DNA from: Pelargonium x hortorum
Lineage: Eukaryota; Streptophyta; Magnoliopsida; Geraniales; Geraniaceae
Assembly: GCA_036897525.1 (NCBI GenBank)
Contig: JAYMTJ010000108.1
Location: 1 to 25,119, forward strand
Direction: 5' to 3'
Length of the DNA: 25,119 nucleotides
Position 1 is the first letter of the stretch. Each line of letters starts with the position of its first letter. Positions 18,501 to 25,119 of this stretch are shown piece after piece. Under the pieces are notes generated by a model, which had not been told where the DNA came from, made no database searches, and worked only from the letters and a program-made list of their open reading frames with translations. A program made the translations under genes and the position numbers.

Positions 18501-21500
18501 ACATGAAAACCAATATATTGGTTACTGGAAAGTCATATGACAATAATGATTATTCAAGACTATAAATGACTAGAGAGAAAAACCGAGAGGATATTACTAG
18601 CGGTCTTAAATCTATAGAACGTTTGAGATTAACATTTTCATCTAAAAGTTTCAATATCTCCTGGTCCTTCTCCTCAATCATTCTGTCTGCAAGATCACGA
18701 AATGAATGATGTTCCTCCTACAGTATAAATCCAGTTAGCAGTAGTACTTGTTAGTTATCCAAACCAACAGACTACAGCAAAACACAAGGTACCTTCAAGC
18801 TTTTACACTGCAGTTTGAGTTCTTCAAATTGGCTTTTCATTTGCAGATCTTGCCCAGAAGCCTCTTCATTTTGAGCCTTTAATGCCTCAAATCTCACTGC
18901 ATACTTAGTATTGTTATTTCAAATATCAATCTATTTCTATTCACAAAACAGATCATTAAGTTGAGGATCAATATATTACATCGCCACATCTCTTCCAAAT
19001 TTTGCAGGTTTGTTTCCCAAGCTTTTTTCTCTGATTGGTTGCGACAAATAGCCGAATCAAGCTTTGATTCAATGCTTTTAATCTGTTGCTTTGCATTATA
19101 TAAAGCTGCATCTCTAAGATAAATGTGGACTTAGAAAAAGTTGTAGTAATTGTTTTACACATTCGCAGACAATATATTTTCCAAAATAATGTGTAAAGGC
19201 ATTCTAAGTAAAAGGAAACAACTGGACATACTAATATAGCATATTTGCAAAATAAAATGAAGGAACATCCATTAAAATAGGCTACCTTTCTTCAAGATCT
19301 TTCTCATGGTTTGCCAAAGCATCCTGAAGACCACGAAGGGCTGTATCTCTTTCTTCAGATATAGACGATACTTCTTTTTCAGCCTCCTAGAAGAGAAAAG
19401 AATCTTGGTTGGAAAGAAGTCCCATATTTTCTATTTAGTCCAGGTTTCTAAATACAATAAGGTGCAGACAAGTATACATACTTTTAGTGCTTCCTCAAGA
19501 GCATTAAGTTGTTTGTTGTCTTTCGCTTCTGCTATTTCTGCATCTTTTTTCTGAAGAAGTGCATGAGCACGGACCTTGTAAGATGAAAATTCACTTTCAA
19601 GACGACTGATCTGCAAGAACGCATGAGGACTGGATGAGTCATTTAAATATTTGAAATATCTCATTACAGATGTTCACAGTAAAGGTGTGTGTGGGTCCCT
19701 CCAGAAAGGAGTTTTGGGCATTGAAGAACATCAGAAAGTATCAGATTAATCCATTAATTTTATGATGACCGGCCAAAAGATAGTGATACCAAAGGAACAT
19801 GTACAAAAACTTCTTTAGTTCAAATTTTAAGCTACAGTGACACGTTGTAGACTGCAATCTCCCTCCATTTACAGCTAATGGTATTCCATACCTCAATTTG
19901 TGCAAGACAACCTTTCCCGAGACTATGACATCCGTACTTGATTCACTATACTATTTAATGACCAGACATTGATTCGGAAAACACTATACTATTTAATGAC
20001 CAGACATTGATTCGGAAAACATCAGTTATCAAGAAGTTCATAGGCATCCCTCAATGCATCATTGTTTCAAGGCCCGCTAAATGGTTCATAGTTATTATAT
20101 GCAAAACTAAAAAATTAATCTAGAGAAAGGCAATACAAGTTCCAAGGGATGGCAACTCGCTTAATATTATGGGTCTTGAATTCCAAATTTAACCTCTCAG
20201 AACGAGGATAGTAAATTACCTCCTCCCTGGCAGTCATTAATTCGGCGTCTCTTCCATTTAGCAGTCGGGTTTGCACAGACAGTTCTGATTCCAGCTGACC
20301 TGCCCATTTAAAGAGATTGAATGGTCACATTTCACTCATTGAAGTAAGAGATGAAGTTACATTAAGGAATATTATGATACTTCTCATTTTAGCAGCTTCA
20401 ATTTCTGCATGAATGCAGTTACTTTCAGCAACTTCCAGTTTAGCTTTGAGAGCCTGGGAGGCAGCTTCCCAACTTTCCTTTTCTTTCTCCTGAATGAATT
20501 AAAGATTAATATAAATAAGCACTCAAACAATACACATTTAAAATAGCTAAAGTAAAAATATGTGAATAAAAGGATCCACAACTTCAATTCTGGATTCTGT
20601 AACACGGTAAAAAAAAAATTCATATCATTGTGGACAGACATACACATGCAAATATTGACATAGATACCAAACAGATGGAAGAAACAATTACATAGCCATG
20701 TGTTTTGTTAAACAGAAATTCATCCAGGCCTTTCCAAACAGTTTCAGCCTATACATAACCCAAACTGTAGCTGATGCACATCACCTATCAATCTATATGT
20801 ACTCATATCCTATCCTTCCTTCTAAAAGACCTAAAACACGCTTCGTAGCCAACCAAAATATAAATAGGCATCCATTAAATTAGACATCACACTGTTCACA
20901 TTAAATCCAAGTAAAAGAAAAAGGAAGTATATATCACGAAGGCCCTTATAGAAATTGTGGACATTTAAGTTTGAACTCATACATGCTCATCTTTCAGGTG
21001 AAGAAGCTCTCCTTTTACAGATTCTACAACAGCTCTAAGCCTTGCTGCTACACCTGTTGAAGCTATATCCATCTCTGCAATCTTAGACTCTTTCTGGGCA
21101 AGTAACACCTGCAAGACTAATTTTGTTATCACTGCATTTAATGAATAAAAATGGACATGTCTGGAGCATTCAAAAGCTCTAAGCTATAAACCTTGAAACA
21201 GAGCAAAGCAAAGCAAATGTGGAAAGATATAAATGAAAACCACAGAGACATGCAGCTCCTTTTTTCCTATCGCTTTGTGCCAAACACAAAGCAAGCCATA
21301 CAATATAAAAGCTCACCTGCAGTGAAGAAATGGTTTCGGTAGCTTTACTTCTATCAGAAAATGCATCGGCAATTTGGGCTTCCAGATTCTCAACTATCTA
21401 ATGCAAAAAACAGAGACGAGATTCAAGCTAAAGCACTATTATGTACATTAAAGAACCAAAGTTTAGGCATCAAGTGCAAGTGTTACCTTCTGATTTTTAG

Positions 21501-24500
21501 CAGAGAGCTCAGCTATTGAAGCTTTCCTTTTTTCATCAGTAGCTAGCAGTAACCCTCGCATATCTTCCAACAGCTGTGACATAGGAATAATTAGACATAA
21601 AAAACATAGGAAGACGTAATCCACTCTGGTAGCACGTATATGAGAACAAAGAACAAACAAAATGACAGTCCATTAAACATATTCAACGGTTGCAATTGAA
21701 TATTTTCAGATGAAACAAATATGCACTGCAAATGAATAGGTAGGTGTTATCAATAATTTGTAGTTTATGTACTTAAAAAAGATTCAAGCTCAAGAAACAC
21801 AAAAGGCTAGTCATAATTGAGTATAAACTCATTAATAAAACGTGGAAAGCAAGATAAACAATAAAGCTTAAATGAATTTGAGGTTCGAAAATCAATTCCA
21901 ATAGAAGAGGTACCACAATTAAAGGAAAAAAAGAAATCTATTGAGTAAAAGTTTAATATAAAGACACTAAACCTAGTGAAACAGCCTCCCTGCAAAAACA
22001 GCTGCAAGGCTGCATACATAAATGACCCTCCAAGCCTCACAAATCACAATGGGGGAAGACCCATGCATTGGGCTGCCCTTTTCAAACCTAGTTGAGTGTC
22101 TGATTGAACCATCATCATTAAAAAAGATTCACATTAATACACGAAAAAATGCACACTTAATGATCAATAGAACCCACAAGTATATATATCTGGGATCATA
22201 ATCATTTTTGTGGCCTTGTGGATTCTAAAGTAAATAAATCAAAAGTCACAAGTTGGTTGAATTACTAAACTGATGAAACACAAGGATCCAGTATTACTTC
22301 TACCGAATTGATGCAGCATGTAACACCTAAAGGTTAAGATATTGAAGTATATATATCTCAAATTCTCACTTCCATTGTATAGCTCATAACATGAAAAAGT
22401 AGCACATAAGGCGTTGATGGTAACATCCACAAAGATACTACGGTAGTCTTATTCCATGTCTAAGCACAAAAGGAAACATAGAAGGGGTCATCATATACCA
22501 TATCAAAGTTGGAAAGCCATGAGTAGATTCTCCAAAAACTGCAACCTAACGTATACAACGAGGACAAGCAAGATGATCATCTATAATTAATACCTGCTCT
22601 TTCTCCAGAAGTGATTGTTTCAGAGAATCAATAGCATTCTCCTTAGGTCCTAATGAATGACGCAGTTCTTCAATGTTGTCTCGAAGTCTGGATGTCACTA
22701 GCATTGTTATCATTATGGAAAATATATAATTCAAAAATATAAAAAGTGTTGTATTCATAATTGACCCTCCAGCTACAGCTATACCAGGTTTGATCTCCCA
22801 ACTTTTTTTCAATCGCCGACGACCCCCCAACTATATCCAATTTCATCACCATTACCCAAAACGTATTTTTCATCCATTTTGAATGAAATTTTGGATGAAA
22901 CGTTCTTGATTTTGGACAGAATAGTCCCCGTATACCTATAAATTTCAGAATGAAAAATGTATATTTGGGCAAAGGTTATGAAATCACATAGTTGACGGAT
23001 CATTGGTGATTTTTTAAAAAAAGTTGGTAGATAAAAAATGATACAAGAGTATAGGTAGGTTATTATTTATGAATTTAACCCTAAAAAACAATACAACGTA
23101 GGGATTTTACATATAAAAGAGAATTTTTGTTTTATATTCTTGTTTTTATGTAATATTCCATAGTAAAATAATATGTGACGAGTGATCTTTGAGACATGCA
23201 TGACTGTTACATGATAAAGTTTAAATTAACTAAAGAGAAATCCCCTTGAAATAACTAGAATAGGAGATGAAAATACGCAGGAGGTTGTCCAAGCCAGTTA
23301 TAAAATGACCACATAACTTTCAGTCATCTAATTACAAACTATAATTTCTGTTAGTTATGTTTTGCAATGGTTAAAGTAAAACTAAACAATTCAGAGTCTC
23401 ATTACAATACCTAAGAAATGAGATCGTTAATCACCAGGAATCCAACTCAAAATAACAATACCTTAATAAATCTATGTGCAATTCTGCACGCATCATTTTT
23501 TTTGTTTTTGACCAAGTATATTATTATGCAAGTTATTAAAGATTTTCAGGCAAACCTAACCCAACATACAATTCAATAGAAAGATGTATAATGGTGCATA
23601 TACATCATCTTACAAACATAGAATCCTAGTCTATGTACTAGTTGGTCCTGTTTGGCAGGTAAGAGAGTTTACTTATTATTTGCACTTCGTACTTGTTGTC
23701 TCTCCACATCCATTGCTTTCAACGTTTCATTTGCCTGCTGCCGCGTGCGCTCCAGCTCTTGCTGCAATACTGACTGTTGGGATGATGCTCTCTCAGCTTT
23801 TTCACTAACATCACGAAACCGGGATTCAAGGTCATCTTTTTCCTGCAAATGAGAGTTTCCATATACAATTATAATTTTTTTGAGAAAACACCGAGAAAGA
23901 CAGCTGATAGTGTTTGCGTATAATGTGAAGAAGCGTGCTAGTAGAAATAATGTATGTTTAGAAGTTACAAATGGGAACATTCCTTTTGTTGTACTTATAG
24001 ACAATCAAAATATGGTTAAAATTTACAATTAAGACACTATGTATCATACTACTACCATGTCTTTGATGACAATTAATGCTCTCCTCTCAAATGGAATCTT
24101 CAAAACTGTAATCTCATAAATAAAAAAACTTAAAACGTATAAACATGGATTATCTGCCTTGCACACTCAGTTTAAAGCTACTGCTTCTAGTTCTAGATCT
24201 ACCAGAGTGAACTATATATTGCTAAGCAGGAAGTGGCGAGAATGAACTATATATTGCTAAGAAGAAGATTAGCTTTTTCAAAAAATCGTCAACTGACGGA
24301 ATAGGTGGAAAATAGTTCGTGTAGACACAGACTTCGAGCATAATCAAATGACAGAACCAGATCACTGACATAAAGTCCAACGTTCTATATTAGAACATTT
24401 GCATCATAGCATTATGCGAAACAACATCATGTGGTTACCAAGGGGGGAAAAAGAACTTGCCTTTTGAACCTCCTGAATACGCTGTTTTGCACGTTTGTGA

Positions 24501-25119
24501 AGCCTGGTAAACTTGGAATCAAGCTCCGAGTACTTATCTTCACGTTCTTTTATTTCTTGATCGAACTTCTGTTGAGCTATGCAAAGAAACCATGCCAAAT
24601 TTTCAGACTAAGAATAGATAACATGTCCATAAGAGACCATTCCTAGAATAACCACATAGAACATGCAATGGTAATTTCTTGTTTGTTAGTTTTTTAATTG
24701 CTTTCAAGGTAAATTTCTGTCCTCCAACTCACATACTCTACCCAGATATAGTTAACTTAAGAATGCATGCCTGAATTCTGAGGATTTATTTTTAAATTTT
24801 TTGGTTGAAGCAATTAACACTATAATAGAGGATGGTAGAAACTTAGCAACAATGAAAAGTTCTGGAGCTATACATGGACGTTGAGACAACCCCGAAAGGA
24901 ACAAACATAAACCAGATAAATCTGACCTTCAGCAAGCTTAGCAGAAATCTCTTGGGCCCTTGAATCTGCCTCTGAGTATGCTGTCTGAAGATGCTTCAGA
25001 GCCTCCTCTGCTGCACCACGTGTCTGTCTTTCAACGGAAAGTTCTTTATTCAACAATTCTATCCTTTCATGGAGTTCTTTTGCATTTTTAAATCCGTGAC
25101 CTTGCTGTTCACTTGCCTT
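15520..25119 (-). CDS. GRIP: GRIP-domain golgin (trans-Golgi coiled-coil tether), partial at the 5' end, 21 exons in the window
   Basis: Exons in transcript order: 25119(partial)-24927, 24576-24461, 23842-23673, 22687-22594, 21573-21487, 21397-21317, 21108-20983, 20489-20381, 20299-20220, 19610-19482, 19386-19286, 19113-18980, 18896-18793, 18717-18598, 18466-18448, 18330-18272, 17500-17429, 17358-17311, 16722-16617, 16538-16480, 15621-15520. The joined frame is open for 702 residues to a TGA. Most of it is heptad-like coiled coil rich in E, K, Q, L and A. The end is a GRIP domain: GVDMTYLKNVILKLLETGEV, then LLPVVGMLLQFSPEE, then IQKCQQAY, followed by a short Ser-rich tail. The Tyr of TYLKN is the residue that in known GRIP domains contacts ARL1-GTP at the trans-Golgi. 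The Arabidopsis relative is about 790 residues, so roughly the first 85 are missing here. One intron is GC-AG and one exon is only 19 nt. Confidence 0.94.
15622..16479. other. Last intron of the golgin gene (858 bp)
   Basis: This intron separates the core of the GRIP domain, ending in SPEE, from the final 33 codons starting IQKCQQAY. It holds one small MITE (listed separately). The remaining sequence shows short random frames only. Placing the last exon at 15621-15520 rather than reading on past 16480 restores the expected GRIP-family C-terminus. Confidence 0.85.
16282..16393. mobile_element. Small MITE (112 bp) in the last golgin intron
   Basis: The left terminus GGTAGTGTTTGGATT and the right terminus, read in reverse as GGTAGCGTTTGAATT, match at 13 of 15 positions. 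The interior carries a second short palindrome (GGAATGGCATTCC). It has no coding capacity. The superfamily (hAT- or PIF-like) is undetermined because I could not identify an unambiguous target-site duplication. Confidence 0.65.
16723..17310. other. Golgin intron, no additional feature seen
   Basis: A 588-bp GT-AG intron between the exon ending HSQQ and the exon that opens the GRIP domain. AT-rich; I see no repeat, RNA gene or coding signal. Confidence 0.75.
17501..18271. other. Golgin intron, no clear feature seen
   Basis: A 771-bp GT-AG intron. It contains an A-run near 17543 and a GC-richer patch at about 17840-17965 with two AACCCAGAC words about 28 bp apart and palindromic CCCTGGG-type words. 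This may be an old repeat fragment, but I cannot define ends or family. Confidence 0.6.
18448..18466 (-). other. GRIP: 19-nt micro-exon of the golgin gene
   Basis: GATGATAATCGCAATACAG is flanked by TTTCAG on its 5' side and GTATGG on its 3' side (minus strand). Including it gives D-D-N-R-N-T and then the correct phase into the next exon (A-L-Q-K-Q). Leaving it out would join a phase-0 donor to an acceptor that needs one preceding base, and break the frame. It is a coding micro-exon supported by phase. Confidence 0.85.
19944..20019. repeat. Perfect 38-bp tandem duplication in a golgin intron
   Basis: Copy 1 (19944-19981) and copy 2 (19982-20019) are identical, each starting CACTATACTATTTAATGACC and ending GATTCGGAAAA. 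Identity implies a recent event. It lies in the 609-bp intron 19611-20219, away from both splice sites. Confidence 0.95.
20490..20982. other. Golgin intron, no additional feature seen
   Basis: A 493-bp GT-AG intron following the exon ending KDEH. AT-rich with no repeat or coding signal that I can support. Confidence 0.75.
21574..22593. other. Longest golgin intron in the window (1020 bp)
   Basis: A GT-AG intron with AT-rich sequence. The patch 22028-22080 (CACAATGGGGGAAGACCCAT, GGGCTGCCC) loosely resembles the body of a tRNA-derived SINE read on the plus strand, but no A/B boxes were found. Nothing else supportable. Confidence 0.65.
22754..23073. repeat. Foldback element in a golgin intron
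   Basis: The left arm runs TTCATAATTGACCCTCCAGC, CTCCCAACTTTTTTTCAATC, then CCCAACTATATCCAATTTCA. Read from the right end on the minus strand, TTCATAAATAATAACCTACC, CTACCAACTTTTTTTAAAAA and CCGTCAACTATGTGATTTCA occur in the same order. The arms are diverged, total length is about 320 bp, and there is no coding capacity. It lies inside the 985-bp intron 22688-23672. Confidence 0.6.
23843..24460 (-). other. GRIP: GC-AG intron of the golgin gene (618 bp)
   Basis: The upstream exon ends GTTCAAAAG and is followed by GCAAGT, the classic strong GC-AG donor context (AAG|GCAAGT). The acceptor is TTTGCAG before GAAAAAGATG. This join gives Q-K-E-K-D-D-L-E in frame. The nearest GT alternative, 4 bases downstream, shifts the frame into an early stop. 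The non-canonical donor is therefore required by the reading frame. Confidence 0.9.
24206..24262. repeat. Short tandem duplication (period about 35 bp) in the GC-AG intron
   Basis: TGAACTATATATTGCTAAG occurs at about 24208 and again at about 24243, each followed by a similar A/G-rich stretch. The copies are nearly identical over about 25 bp. Confidence 0.85.
24577..24926. other. Golgin intron at the right edge, no additional feature seen
   Basis: A 350-bp GT-AG intron between the first partial exon in the window and the exon starting QQKFDQEI. AT-rich; nothing else recognised. Confidence 0.75.

Noticed and set aside
22239-22430. Short minus-strand open frame in a golgin intron
   Set aside because: No similarity to coiled-coil golgin sequence and no splice sites that would join it in phase. 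The flanking exons join in phase without it.
24455-24456. A GT donor 4 bases downstream of the GC donor in the golgin gene
   Set aside because: Using it adds one codon and one base, and joins to the next exon in a frame that meets a stop within a few codons. The GC donor keeps the conserved frame.
1-25119. CRISPR arrays, operons, prophage or bacterial-style systems
   Set aside because: The window is plant nuclear DNA with spliced genes. The repeats seen are foldbacks, MITEs, SINE-like copies and short tandem duplications, none with regular repeat-spacer structure.

Overview
This window is nuclear DNA from a flowering plant, almost certainly a core eudicot. It carries three intron-rich, plant-type protein genes with AT-rich introns. 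The introns hold typical eudicot clutter: a Stowaway-like MITE, tRNA-derived SINE-like copies, foldback elements and short tandem duplications. An asterid origin is a weak guess from the repeats only. I rebuilt all three genes exon by exon by matching splice sites, reading phase and conserved protein motifs.

Layout. (1) 186-5912, plus strand: a 14-exon gene for a 696-residue class II poly(A) polymerase / tRNA nucleotidyltransferase-like protein of the plant polynucleotide adenylyltransferase family, with a long charged C-terminal tail. (2) 5913-8757: AT-rich intergenic DNA with no supportable gene. (3) 8758-8944: the cyclin promoter, with two oppositely oriented AACGG-core MSA-like elements. 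(4) 8945-14548, plus strand: a 10-exon B2-type mitotic cyclin gene (426 residues). Its introns are swollen by foldback repeats and a degenerate minisatellite that has also copied the 3' splice site of intron 5. (5) 14549-15519: the gap between two convergent genes. (6) 15520-25119, minus strand: 21 exons, the C-terminal 702 residues of the plant GRIP-domain golgin. Its 5' end lies beyond the right edge.

The three genes work in unrelated processes: RNA 3'-end nucleotidyl transfer, G2/M control and trans-Golgi tethering. Nothing suggests a functional cluster, and I found no previously undescribed system. The most useful oddities are a frame-proven GC-AG intron and a 19-nt micro-exon in the golgin gene, the duplicated splice acceptor and foldback-loaded introns of the cyclin gene, a near-perfect hairpin in cyclin intron 7, and two departures from the bacterial poly(A)-polymerase signature in the first gene.
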